A DNA stretch of 64,000 nt from Stentor coeruleus. Lineage: Eukaryota > Ciliophora > Heterotrichea > Heterotrichida > Stentoridae. Every line of letters starts with the position of its first letter. The stretch's first letter is position 1. The position numbers and the translations under genes are program-made. Positions 8,559 through 18,410 of this stretch are shown piece by piece. The stretch covers positions 1-64,000 of the forward strand of contig MPUH01000080.1 of assembly GCA_001970955.1 (NCBI GenBank), written 5' to 3'. The notes under the pieces were generated by a model, which worked only from the letters and a program-made list of their open reading frames with translations, ran no database searches and was not told the origin of the DNA.

Positions 8559-10445
8559 ATGGATATTAACAAGACCATGGTTATGGATGAAAAATCTGTC
8601 CAACTCGTCTATGAATACAAACCCATTCTGAGCATCTCAATAACAAAAATTCTAAATCCCTACGGAAACCAAAATGCTGAATCTTTAGATTTTTCAAAAA
8701 AGCTAGACGACATTTCAACAGAATTTTCTTATAAACTTCCTCATGAAATCGGAAAGGCACCTTTAGGTTTTTCTATAAACGACTTCGCCATCATAGCACC
8801 AAATAAAATTGTATTTTTGCTTTATAAAACAAACACTGTATTAAGATTACATGAAAGTAATTCTGATGTATATCCATTAGAAGTTTTAGTAACAGAAGAC
8901 TTATTACAAAAGCTTGTTATTGAAGCAAATTTAAATATACTCGTAGTTGGAGGTGGTTTATTTGAAACAAGAATTTTTGTTTACACCCTTGATAAATTCG
9001 AAATGATCACAGTTTTAAGTTCTGGAAATATAGTCAGTAGTATTGTTAGTAGTCCAGGTTCTGGAATCCTTTATAGTATGCATGCTGAAGCTGATGTTGT
9101 AGCTTGGGATCTGAAAAACATGGACAAATTCTCAGTGATATCAAATGAAAATTTCAAGTTTATGAGTATAAGCCAAAGTAAAGGTTGGTTAGCATTAGCA
9201 ACAAAGTATAGTAAAATACTATATATCGCAGATAGGACTGTAGAAATCAAAGACTTAATGATTGTAACAAAACTTAAAGTATCTTATTCAGGATTTTATA
9301 TTGCAATAGGATCTGTCAAATCAATAATAATCTACTCTTATCAAGAAAAATCATTAAAACAAAATACTAGTCATAACTTCCCAGCTAAAATCCTTGATCT
9401 CGCTTATAGTCCTTCTGATATCCTTGTCATAAGCTTAATGAATAGTGAAATGCATGTTTGGGATCATAATAAAAGCAGAATTCCTATAATTATGACTATA
9501 AACAAAATCAAAAAAGTTTTAGTTAACTACAATTCAAATATATATGCTTCTACTGATACTGGGATATTATATTTAATACAATGGCCATATTTACCACTTA
9601 AATATGAAATTAAAGGTACGATGCTATGTGGGTTTAGTACTAATTCTAAATATTTAGCTTATGGTATAAAATGTGATGTTAATATAATGACACTTGAATC
9701 TGGGAATTGTGAATATGCTTTTACTTGTGATTCTGATGTTAATAGGCTTGTTTATGTTAGAGATAATCTTATTTTTGTAACAACTCGTACTAGTTATTAT
9801 CTTTATAACATTTATACTCATGAATTATCGAAAATTAAAAACCTTGATGAAGATTATACGAATACTATAGCTTTAGATGGCAAAAAACAAATTTTATATG
9901 TTGGAGGGACGAAAATGATTGTTAAGGTTTTTTCGATAATGCCTTTGAGAATTATTGATCAATTTGCTAAAGGGAATAATCCTATTCAGTTGATTATTTT
10001 TGACTCGGTGAATTCACGGTTGATTATTAGGGATAGTAATTGTGTTAAGATTTGGAGTCTTGAAAGGAAAAGTGAGGTTGCTAGTTTTGATTATAGCAAG
10101 AGTTTGATGTGTTCACTATCTTTTGATTCGAAACTTTTGTTTATATCCCGACCTGACTTCTATATAAGTGTAATCAACCTTGATTCCAATAGCCTTTACT
10201 ATGAGTTTTCTATCCAAAAACATTTCTGCAAATCACTTTATGCCTGTAAAGATGGGATAACTTTTATCACTGGTTCATCAGATGGGATTCTCCGCTTTTG
10301 GGATATAAATACATTTAGTTTGATTTTTTCAATAAAATACACAGGCTCAATAGAATTCATGCGTGTCAGCGAAGATGAAAAATATATTTCCTTAAAAATC
10401 GATGGAAAAACCATATCTTACTATAATCGAAAATCCTTTACATGA
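8559..10445 (+). CDS. WD40-propeller half of a WD40-TRP channel gene
   Basis: A 628-residue frame made almost wholly of diverged WD40-type beta repeats. The clearest blades end in VVAWDLKNM (about residue 186), MHVWDHNK (about 305), VKIWSLERK (about 500) and ILRFWDINT near the C-terminus. No membrane helix is present here. The frame stops 44 bases after the next frame, which carries an ion channel, has opened. The second channel gene in this window (27873-31913) has WD40 repeats and channel in one frame. This half is therefore most likely the N-terminal part of the same protein and not a separate gene. See the frame-switch finding at 10396-10442. As a stand-alone it would be a generic WD40 scaffold. 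Confidence 0.85.
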   Translation: MDINKTMVMDEKSVQLVYEYKPILSISITKILNPYGNQNAESLDFSKKLDDISTEFSYKLPHEIGKAPLGFSINDFAIIAPNKIVFLLYKTNTVLRLHESNSDVYPLEVLVTEDLLQKLVIEANLNILVVGGGLFETRIFVYTLDKFEMITVLSSGNIVSSIVSSPGSGILYSMHAEADVVAWDLKNMDKFSVISNENFKFMSISQSKGWLALATKYSKILYIADRTVEIKDLMIVTKLKVSYSGFYIAIGSVKSIIIYSYQEKSLKQNTSHNFPAKILDLAYSPSDILVISLMNSEMHVWDHNKSRIPIIMTINKIKKVLVNYNSNIYASTDTGILYLIQWPYLPLKYEIKGTMLCGFSTNSKYLAYGIKCDVNIMTLESGNCEYAFTCDSDVNRLVYVRDNLIFVTTRTSYYLYNIYTHELSKIKNLDEDYTNTIALDGKKQILYVGGTKMIVKVFSIMPLRIIDQFAKGNNPIQLIIFDSVNSRLIIRDSNCVKIWSLERKSEVASFDYSKSLMCSLSFDSKLLFISRPDFYISVINLDSNSLYYEFSIQKHFCKSLYACKDGITFITGSSDGILRFWDINTFSLIFSIKYTGSIEFMRVSEDEKYISLKIDGKTISYYNRKSFT

Positions 10446-12633
10446 AAAAAATATCAATATCTATTCTCCCAATCCTAACATTCACAAATTTATAAAGCAT
10501 TTCTTAGAATTAAAAGATAAAAAACAAATACCATATGACCCAAGTTTAGAAAACTCAATAATTATGCCTGACAGGATAACACTTCTTCATTTATATGCTT
10601 ATTTTGGAATTACAGCAAATGTTAAAGCTGCCCTTTATGCAGGATCACCTTTAACTAAATACAGCAACAAATTAACCCCTTTGGCTTTAAGTATTTTAAG
10701 TAACCAAAAAAATACAGTTTTAGCATTTGTCAAATTTTTTACAAAAAAAATAACTGAAAACCCATTATTAGGTAATTCAATAAGTACAGAAGATTTAATG
10801 AGTATAAACAAACTAGGTTTTTCTGCACTTACCGATTTTTATGATTCACTTCTTTGGGTAAACACTATAGCCGACCTCCCAATAGCAATAAGTTCTACAT
10901 GGCGTTTACCTATCCGTATCATAAACTCCGAATTCATCCCTCAGAAATCCTGGTTTTTTTCTTCGAACACCGAAGAAAACGGGTTATCAATCGAATTCCT
11001 CACTTCACTCGTGAGCTTCAACATGGTCTCAGGCAGCCAAGAAAGCATAGATTTCCTCAAAAGCCTCGTTACAAGTCCATGTCAAGACATTTTCCGTTCT
11101 AAATTCATACAAAACTACATCGACCATAAATGGCATCATTTCATCCTCATAACCAGTTTACAATGTTTACTTTATATTGTTTATATGGGATTTTTATGCA
11201 CAGTATCTATAACTACTGATTTTAATACTATAAACATGATGTTTTTTGCTATTGGGTTTTTCCTTAGTTTATATGAAATCCTTCAAATTTTCGGGGGAAT
11301 TCGAGAATATTTCACTGATATTTGGAACATGATTGATCTTTCTCGAACTATTATGCTGATTTTTTTTGCTGATTCATTAATTAAATCACGTTCATATCAG
11401 CCAACAGTGCTTTTGGTACTTAATTTATTCTCTTGGGCAAGGGGAATTAGCTATTTTAGGATTTTTTCTCGGACTAGGTATATGATAAATTTAATAACTG
11501 AGGTTATAAAAGATGTATTACCATTTCTTATTATCCTTGCGTATTCTACAGTTGGTTTTGCGTTTATTTTAATGCTTATGAGTTTAGAAAAAACGATTTT
11601 TTCTGAATTTTTATCAGGATCTTACTTAATCACACTTGGGAATATTAATAAACCTGATTATAGGATAATACAATGGATATGTTTTATAATTGCTACAATT
11701 GTTAACCCTGTTATTATGATGAATTTACTTATTTCTATTATGGGAGATATATATGATAGGGTTCAAGAAAGTAAAGAAGTTGCTGATTATAGAGAATTAG
11801 CTAATTTGATACTTGAGATTGAAATAGCGACAATTTGGCAAAGAAATGTTAGAAGTCTTCAAAGAATGCATGTTTGTAGGGAAGTAGAGACTAAAAATGT
11901 TAGTGGGACTTGGCTTGGAAAAGTTAGAGAAATCAAAATTTTGGTCAATGGTATTAGGGTAAATCAAAATAAAGCTGCAAGTGTGAATAATAAAATTTTA
12001 GCTGAAAATAGTATGCTTAAAGACCAAGTTGGGAGAATAGAGAAAATACTTATAAGTCTTAAAGATAAACTCATTGATAGTACTGATAATATCAATTCAG
12101 AAATTTTTTGTCCTCAGGGTCATCGTATAAAGTTTGAGTATTTTTATGAGAAACCTACACCTTGCAATAATTGTAAAAGGGTTATTGAAATTGGATATTA
12201 TTGTAGTATTTGTAATCATTGTTTATGTAAACTTTGCTTCAAATTAGCATATAAAGAAAAAGTTGATAATACAGATATCACATGCTATAGAGGACATAAA
12301 TTAAATTGGATTTCAGATCATAAACAATATAAAGGCTATGAGAAAAAAGTATTTATTTGCATTGGGTGTAAGAAAAAGATGTATAAAAACTCCTTTAATT
12401 GCAACAAATGTAAATGGGATATATGCTATAAGTGTATAGATATTATTGTATCAAAATCTTCAATAGCATGGAGTACGCAGTGTGATCAGAATCATAGTTT
12501 AGCTTGGAATCATAAATCTCATAATACTTATGGGTGCAATATTTGCAAGGCTACTTTTCAGAAATGTGGAAGTTTTAGATGTGATATTTGTGATTATGAT
12601 GTTTGCATTAGGTGTTTTGGAGAGATAGCTTAA
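10402..12633 (+). CDS. TRP-like cation channel with Cys-rich C-terminal tail
   Basis: 743 residues. Residues about 55-120 resemble two ankyrin-type repeats (ITLLHLYAYFG, LTPLALSILS). Six membrane helices fall at about 245-450, with a pore loop (SGSYLITLGNIN) before helix 6. Helix 6 ends in MNLLISIMGDIYDRV, the NLLIxxMGDxYDRV signature of TRPV/TRPA channels. A short coiled coil follows. From about residue 570 to the end come three Cys/His clusters of C-x2-C type (CNNCK, CSICNHC, CIGCKKK, CNKCKWDIC, CDICDYDVC), resembling ZZ or DC1/C1 zinc modules. The in-frame ATG lies inside the upstream WD40 frame, so the true N-terminus is probably there. A cation channel, gating unknown. Confidence 0.9.
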   Translation: MEKPYLTIIENPLHEKNINIYSPNPNIHKFIKHFLELKDKKQIPYDPSLENSIIMPDRITLLHLYAYFGITANVKAALYAGSPLTKYSNKLTPLALSILSNQKNTVLAFVKFFTKKITENPLLGNSISTEDLMSINKLGFSALTDFYDSLLWVNTIADLPIAISSTWRLPIRIINSEFIPQKSWFFSSNTEENGLSIEFLTSLVSFNMVSGSQESIDFLKSLVTSPCQDIFRSKFIQNYIDHKWHHFILITSLQCLLYIVYMGFLCTVSITTDFNTINMMFFAIGFFLSLYEILQIFGGIREYFTDIWNMIDLSRTIMLIFFADSLIKSRSYQPTVLLVLNLFSWARGISYFRIFSRTRYMINLITEVIKDVLPFLIILAYSTVGFAFILMLMSLEKTIFSEFLSGSYLITLGNINKPDYRIIQWICFIIATIVNPVIMMNLLISIMGDIYDRVQESKEVADYRELANLILEIEIATIWQRNVRSLQRMHVCREVETKNVSGTWLGKVREIKILVNGIRVNQNKAASVNNKILAENSMLKDQVGRIEKILISLKDKLIDSTDNINSEIFCPQGHRIKFEYFYEKPTPCNNCKRVIEIGYYCSICNHCLCKLCFKLAYKEKVDNTDITCYRGHKLNWISDHKQYKGYEKKVFICIGCKKKMYKNSFNCNKCKWDICYKCIDIIVSKSSIAWSTQCDQNHSLAWNHKSHNTYGCNICKATFQKCGSFRCDICDYDVCIRCFGEIA

Positions 12634-12699
12634 GTAAGTTAAAAAAAATTATTTTAAGTTGTTTTTTCATCATGAAATATTTGTTAAATTTTTATTTAT

Positions 12700-14310
12700 T
12701 TAATGCATACTAGAAGAAGTAAGCCGAGTTGCTTTCTTTATAAGATATTGAAGTTCGTTTTTATTTAAAAGAAAAGATTTATAATTTGCCCATGTGACTC
12801 TTTTATTATGATACTTCAATTTCAAATGATCTTTTACAATAGCATCTCTATACGTTTCTCTTATCCTAATAAGTGAATTAAGTAAATTGATATTTTTTTT
12901 CTCAGTAGTAACTCTTTTAATAACTTTTGATATCGTACTTTTCCACAAAACAATACTTCTATCAAACAAAAACTGCCTTATATTTACAAATTCCCTAATA
13001 GACTTTTGTAGGAAAATAATCTTCGAAAAAAATTTCTTAAAAACTTTCTTTGGTTTTATTTCCCCTACACGAGAATTAATAAGATTCATAATCTGATGTT
13101 TGTAATAAAAAGCAACAGGGCGAAAAAATAACTTGAATATTAATATGCAATTATGGGAACGAATAAGCTCTTTTGGTGCTCCTAAAAAAGTTGTACTAGT
13201 CCATCTACGATATATTCTTTGGATTTTCGCTGCTGATTTTCGTGCTCTGCTTCGAGATGCTCTTAGTAAACGATAACTTGACCACCAATGCAAATAGATA
13301 AGACTAAAAGAAATTATTCTTGCCCAATGCTGAATTTGGATTTTTTTTTCTTCTATAAGCTTTTGTTCTGCTTCTTTTTTAAGCCTTTCCTGTTTTTTCA
13401 AGTCCCTTTTTATAAGACAAAATTTTGCTTTTTCGACTTTCTCCGAGTAATTTATTCTCTTTTTATCTTTAGCGCTTTCTGCTCTTTTTACCCTTTCTTC
13501 ACTTCTAGACTTAATCATTCCTTTCCTTTCTTCCAAACTTTTTGCACTCCTGTTTATCTCTACAAAGTCTTTATACCCACAAAGCTTTTGTGCTTCATCT
13601 TTACGTTTAGCTAGAATTTCATTCACTGAAGCTACAAACTCAGCTTTTAGACTAGGATTTTCTCGCATAGTTCGTATATGTTGTTCATTCTTCGACTTTA
13701 AAAATAACAGTTTTTCTCCTATACTTCCTTTTAATAAATCCCTTTTATTAAACTCATATGAAAACTTCAATACAACATCTTCAAAAGCCAAAATTGTGAA
13801 AAACAGTTTCAAAGCTTTAAACCTAAACCCTCCATCACTAATCTTAAAATTGTTACAAATAAAAACCCTTTCACAATTTTCTTCATCAGGTTCTTTATTT
13901 TTCGAACTTACAAAAATCTTAACTTTCCCTGTTTTTTCCACTTTAACTTTCATAGGGTTAAATTTCCCATAACAATCAATATCTAATAAAATCCTATCAT
14001 TTTTTGATATTTGAAATTCATAAATTTCTGATTCTTTGATTTCTTTATTAATTCTTATTATGTTTCCTTTTGAGCTGACTTGATCTATTTTTTGCATGAT
14101 TTCATTATAATGATCATTGTTTGTAATAAAAGTGCTATTTTGGCTTATTTGAATGGTTTTATATCCAGATATTGCTGGGTTTTGTAATATACTCACAAGT
14201 TTTTTATTGATTTCTTGTGAATAATCGCTTATTGTCCGATGTTTTTCTCTGGGGACAAGTCGGTCTGTTGATTTTGATCTGTGGTTTGTTGAGAAATTTC
14301 CCCATAACAT
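12700..14310 (-). CDS. IQ-motif, Lys-rich protein of unknown function
   Basis: A 536-residue protein without introns. Residues about 290-330 are highly charged (KKQERLKKEAEQKLIEEKK). They lead into a hydrophobic/aromatic helix (ARIISFSLIYLHWWSSY) and then AAKIQRIYRRW, an IQ motif expected to bind calmodulin or a myosin-type light chain. The N-terminal half is not recognised. The C-terminal part is basic and helix-like. Proteins of this look are common at basal bodies and cilia of ciliates, but that location is a guess. It is transcribed away from the neighbour at 14343, with only 32 bases between the two start codons. Confidence 0.8.
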   Translation of the reverse strand: MLWGNFSTNHRSKSTDRLVPREKHRTISDYSQEINKKLVSILQNPAISGYKTIQISQNSTFITNNDHYNEIMQKIDQVSSKGNIIRINKEIKESEIYEFQISKNDRILLDIDCYGKFNPMKVKVEKTGKVKIFVSSKNKEPDEENCERVFICNNFKISDGGFRFKALKLFFTILAFEDVVLKFSYEFNKRDLLKGSIGEKLLFLKSKNEQHIRTMRENPSLKAEFVASVNEILAKRKDEAQKLCGYKDFVEINRSAKSLEERKGMIKSRSEERVKRAESAKDKKRINYSEKVEKAKFCLIKRDLKKQERLKKEAEQKLIEEKKIQIQHWARIISFSLIYLHWWSSYRLLRASRSRARKSAAKIQRIYRRWTSTTFLGAPKELIRSHNCILIFKLFFRPVAFYYKHQIMNLINSRVGEIKPKKVFKKFFSKIIFLQKSIREFVNIRQFLFDRSIVLWKSTISKVIKRVTTEKKNINLLNSLIRIRETYRDAIVKDHLKLKYHNKRVTWANYKSFLLNKNELQYLIKKATRLTSSSMH

Positions 14311-14342
14311 TTTTTTATTTTGGATTGTGAGGTTTTATTAAT

Positions 14343-15880
14343 ATGAAAAGTCCTTCGAAAAACCCTTTGACTAACTCTGATTTCTATACATTTTCAAGAC
14401 CAATTAGTGATTATTTTCTTGCTAAAGCTCGCAAGCATTTCGAAGATCTCGAAAAAGCTGAGAAAAATGAGAAAAACATAAAAAACTTGTATCAAGACGC
14501 ACTTGATAGAATTGATCGGCGGAAAAATGCTGCTGAAGCTGTAAGATATAAGTAGATTCAAGAAGAAATTGATAGAAATACTAAATCTTTTAAACCGACA
14601 ACTGCTAGTGTAAAGATATTTGAGGAAAAAAGGAATAAAGAACTTGAAGATGCTATAAACGAATGCGAGTCCCCTGAAGGATTTGTCTCAATGGAGAACT
14701 CCAAAGGTTTTTTTAGAAATATCGGCATTCTTTTATCAGTAATTCTTACATAGACCGATTATGTATTCAAAACACTAAAAGCTAAAGTTTATTACCGTAA
14801 TTTTGAAGATGAAATATTTGGACAGACTTGGAATTTTTTAAGCCCAAATGGTGATGAACATATTGTTAAAGAACTTTTATATGATTTTGTATCGATACTT
14901 CTTGATAGGACTTCAAGCTTTGATAGTAGAGTTTGCGATTTAGAAAGATTAGGAAAATGCATAGAAAGAGCTAATGAATGCGCTGTATCTTCAGAATGGG
15001 GACTAGAAAAGTTTGTAAGCGAATATGAAAAATTAGCTGAAAACTATAAACTTAACAACTATCTGAAGAAAAAAGAAAAAACATTTGAGGCTCAGAAACA
15101 GAATTTTGAAACCTGCTGCATTTTCCGCCCGGAAATTAATTCAAATTCTAGTGGTAGCACAGATAAAAACTTAAGATTTGAGAATTTGTATGGGAATTTT
15201 AAAGAAAAAGAAGATAAAATCCTTTGTAGCAAATTAACTGCTATGGAAAAAGAACTTAATGAATGCACTTTTGCCCCTAAAATACTTAAGTATAGGAATA
15301 ATTCTGTTATGTCGAACAGGAGTGAAAAAAAAGTGTATAAAGAAAAAAAAACTACTATGCAAAGTTATATGGAAAGAGAATTAAAGCAATGTACTTTTAA
15401 ACCGAATACTAGTAAAACTAGTTATGTTAATGAGTTAGATAGACCAAGAGGGTTTGATGAATATGTGGAGAAAACAAGGAAAACAATTGAGGAAAAACTG
15501 TTGAAAAAAGAGCAGGAAAAGAAAGGATATGGAGAAAACTATGAAAAAATGAGAAAGTTAGAGTTTAAGCCGCCTTCGTTTTTAGGGAGAGNGAAAAGAA
15601 AGGATATGGAGAAAACTATGAAAAAATGAGAAAGTTAGAGTTTAAGCCGCCTTCGTTTTTAGGGAGAGTAAAAGAAACTAAGAATATAATTGTGTATATT
15701 GATGTCAACGTAGGAATAGGGAAAAAAGGGAAAATTGCACTACGGCAAGGAGACGATCCTGCAAAAGTTGCTGAGAACTTCTGCAAAGCTTACAACCTAG
15801 GCAAAGACTATCAAGAAAATCTAGAAGAAGAACTTAAAAATCAACTAAATGCATATAGTTCAACTCTAGAAGCTATTTAA
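14343..15880 (+). CDS. ECTFxP-repeat protein, two 15-base introns, split by an assembly duplication
   Basis: Removing introns 14541-14555 and 14739-14753 joins the first three frames. At 15592 a single N sits between two identical 76-base copies. Dropping one copy plus the N restores one frame to TAA at 15880, giving 476 residues. The protein is charged and helical. It carries repeated short motifs of the form CTFxP (ECTFAPKI, QCTFKPNT, a related CCIFRPEI and an early SFKPTT), a pattern found in several ciliate and flagellate proteins. The last 75 residues (VKETKNIIVYIDVNVG, then KGKIALRQGDD) look like a small beta-rich domain followed by a helix. Function unknown. It shares a 32-base divergent promoter with the IQ protein. 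Confidence 0.85.
14541..14555 (+). other. 15-nt intron 1
   Basis: GTAAGATATAAGTAG lies between codons and supplies an in-frame TAG if retained. A is at position 10. Confidence 0.92.
14739..14753 (+). other. 15-nt intron 2
   Basis: GTAATTCTTACATAG lies between codons and supplies an in-frame TAG if retained. A is at position 10. Confidence 0.92.
15516..15668. repeat. 76-bp direct duplication around a single N (assembly gap)
   Basis: Bases 15516-15591 and 15593-15668 are identical, with N at 15592. The extra 77 bases cause an apparent frameshift. Removing them heals the gene, so this is almost certainly an unmerged contig overlap. Confidence 0.93.
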
Positions 15881-15908
15881 CAGTTGATTTAATCTATTAT
15901 ATTTAATC

Positions 15909-16622
15909 ATGACAACAATAAGCAATGATCTGCCGGATTACTTTAAAACCCCGCAGTCAATTTACCATTCAAAGTCAGTAAAATTTTCAAGGAAATGCTT
16001 GAAAACCCCATTGACCCAAGGAGTGAGCATTGAAGCTCCTGATTTTTTCAGAATTCCTTATGTGCCTATAATTAGTACTACACAACGTAAAGAATTACTT
16101 TCTAGAGATGGGGAAAGATTTGAAAGAGATTTGAAGAAATATCAGATAACACCAACTAAAGGTTTTAACTATTGCGATTTTCAACAGTCAAATTTCGATT
16201 ATGATAGTGTGAGTTTGGTAAATAGGGTAAATTTATGTGCTGATAGGAACCCAAGATTAAAAAAAACAGGAGGATTCGCGAATTGTTATAAGAAATTTCT
16301 GATAAAAGGCTTTGGGATTAATAGAGGAGAGTTTACTGTTGAGAATATAAATCCCAAAATACTCAGAAACCATTCGGATAAAGCGAGGAGTATACAAAAC
16401 CTTATAAAAAAGAAAAGCAAGAAAAGAATTGAGAAACTGCAAATCACAACTTCTCCAAGGCAAAGCCCAAAAAAAGATACCCAGTTTAAGATAAAAATCA
16501 AAACCCCTTCACAAAAAGTTATAAGACATTTAGATGATATAGATAAATTTGAAACTAGTATACAAAAAACCCCAATGAGCATGGAAGATCGAAGGAAAAT
16601 CTATATTATTAATAGAAACTAA
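15909..16622 (+). CDS. Unknown basic protein
   Basis: A 237-residue basic protein with no recognised domain, signal peptide or membrane helix. It has several Pro-rich TP motifs (FKTPQ, LKTPLTQG, KTPSQK, KTPMSM) that could be proline-directed kinase sites. A central Lys/Arg-rich stretch (KKKSKKRIEKL) lies near residue 165. It starts 28 bases after the upstream gene on the same strand. The spacing and TATTATATTTAATC leader resemble other genes here. It could be cytoskeletal or nuclear. Nothing in the sequence decides this. Confidence 0.7.
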   Translation: MTTISNDLPDYFKTPQSIYHSKSVKFSRKCLKTPLTQGVSIEAPDFFRIPYVPIISTTQRKELLSRDGERFERDLKKYQITPTKGFNYCDFQQSNFDYDSVSLVNRVNLCADRNPRLKKTGGFANCYKKFLIKGFGINRGEFTVENINPKILRNHSDKARSIQNLIKKKSKKRIEKLQITTSPRQSPKKDTQFKIKIKTPSQKVIRHLDDIDKFETSIQKTPMSMEDRRKIYIINRN

Positions 16623-17204
16623 TATGCTATTAAAATTTTAAATAAGAGTTGGGCTATTTCTTATAAGGTTAAATAATTAGATATTTTTTTACAAAATTTT
16701 GTGTAGAGATTTGTATAACGTCTTTTAGAAAAGGATTCCCTTTAGACTATTTAAGGTTATTTTAACAACAAATCCAGATGTTGTTTGACTTGTTTATAAG
16801 TAAATAATAATTGAAAGTAAAGAATCAATAATTCACTTGTCTATAAACTATACAAACTACATAGATTCTTAAAAACATATGTTAAAAAAAATATCAGACT
16901 AAGCTGTAATCCAAATACAATCCAAGAGATTTTCATTTCTTTTTATATTTTACTCATAAATTCCTGATATAATCATAATTATCTGATGAAATACAAAATA
17001 TGTATTTAAAACGTTTAAGCTATAAAAACATATTAAAATCCTAGTTTATGAATTTTTTAAAAAACAACTATTAAAAACTTATAGATAATATTTATAGAGA
17101 TGGCTGAAAATAATATTTTTTTATCTAAGTGTTTTACATTTACAAATTGAAACACTTCATTTTTGTATTTAGAGTAATTCTGCGTCATATAATTAGCATT
17201 AAAT
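16623..17204. other. Intergenic, AT-rich, nothing recognised
   Basis: About 580 bases between two + strand genes, with no coding frame of support and no RNA signature. Confidence 0.55.
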
Positions 17205-18410
17205 ATGCACACCCAAGTTAAAGTTTTTTTAAACGGTGATGTTTCTTCGAATATCACAGCAAATGTACATGGAAAAATGACTGTACACGACTTGATAGGT
17301 GATATTCAAGAGAAATTCATCATTGATAAGCATGTAAAATGCCGGTTATTTGATAGTACTGGTGGTGAATTGTCTGATGACGATATGGAATACATCAACT
17401 CAGAAGAACCGCTTTTCTTATCTCAAGGTGAAGATTTCTCCAAGTCCTCCAACCTAGCTCTCTACGAAGAAATCAAAAAACTCGGCCAAGGGGGTTTTGG
17501 TTCAGTCTATCTCTGCAAAAATGTTATCAGCAAAGCTAGTGTTGCCATAAAGTTCATAGAATTTAACTCCTTAATGTCAACAGAAGATGTCAACCGTGTC
17601 TATTCAGAAATTGGTGTTCTAAGAGGCTTAAGGCATCCAAACATAGTCTATCTAATGGATGCATTTGCCACTGCTGACAAAATGTGTTTTGTTATGGAAT
17701 ACTGTGGAGGTGGAGAACTTACTCATTACTTAGCAGAAAAAGGTCCATTATCTGAATCTGAAGTCTATCATATAGCATGTCAGATTGTAGAAGCTATAAG
17801 ATACTGTCACAATTCGAAATTGGTTCATAGAGACTTGAAACTAGAAAATATCCTTTTCGCTTCTGAGTCAAAAACAATGATCAAAATAGTTGATTTTGGT
17901 ATTGCAGGGATGTTTGGTCCTAATAATAATGGAGATAGAAGTGATGCTGGGAGTTTATTATACCTTGCCCCTGAAATATTAACCGGAGAAAACAATAGAG
18001 CAAACCCAGCTTTGGATATATGGAGTATTGGATGTATTTTGTATTATTTATTAGTTGGAAAGCATCCTTTTGATGGGGAAAGTAGAGAAGAAGTATTAGG
18101 GAAAATACAAGGGTGTAAATATAAGAAGATGCCGAATAGTATTTCAAAACCTTGGCATGTGGTTATTAAAGGAATGTTGAGGTTGGTTCCAGGAAAAAGG
18201 TGGAATTTATTGAGAATTTCTGAGCATTTATATAAACATAGGTATGATGATGATGCTAGTATGACAGAAGAAAGTGAAGAGGAAGAAGCTCCGAAACCTA
18301 AACCTAAAGAGATGTATCTTAAGGTTAATAGAATGTCTTTAGAAGAAGCTAAGAGAAAATCCCCGTATAGGAAGTCCCCGCTTCCTAAATCCCCAGGAAA
18401 GTTTTATTAG
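17205..18410 (+). CDS. CAMK/AMPK-like Ser/Thr kinase with small N-terminal beta domain
   Basis: 401 residues. Residues about 87-345 are a complete kinase domain: GQGGFGSV loop (95-102), VAIK lysine K116, HRDLKLEN with D210, DFG with D230, GSLLYLAPE activation end and DIWSIGCILYYLL. All catalytic residues are present, so it should be active. The catalytic-loop wording is closest to the CAMK/AMPK branch. Residues 1-75 form a small compact region (VKVFLNGDVS, KMTVHDLIGDIQEKF, CRLFDSTGGELSDDD) that resembles a KHA or ubiquitin-like fold. The C-terminal tail is acidic and then carries repeated KSPYRKSPLPKSP-type sites. Pathway unknown. Confidence 0.92.
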   Translation: MHTQVKVFLNGDVSSNITANVHGKMTVHDLIGDIQEKFIIDKHVKCRLFDSTGGELSDDDMEYINSEEPLFLSQGEDFSKSSNLALYEEIKKLGQGGFGSVYLCKNVISKASVAIKFIEFNSLMSTEDVNRVYSEIGVLRGLRHPNIVYLMDAFATADKMCFVMEYCGGGELTHYLAEKGPLSESEVYHIACQIVEAIRYCHNSKLVHRDLKLENILFASESKTMIKIVDFGIAGMFGPNNNGDRSDAGSLLYLAPEILTGENNRANPALDIWSIGCILYYLLVGKHPFDGESREEVLGKIQGCKYKKMPNSISKPWHVVIKGMLRLVPGKRWNLLRISEHLYKHRYDDDASMTEESEEEEAPKPKPKEMYLKVNRMSLEEAKRKSPYRKSPLPKSPGKFY

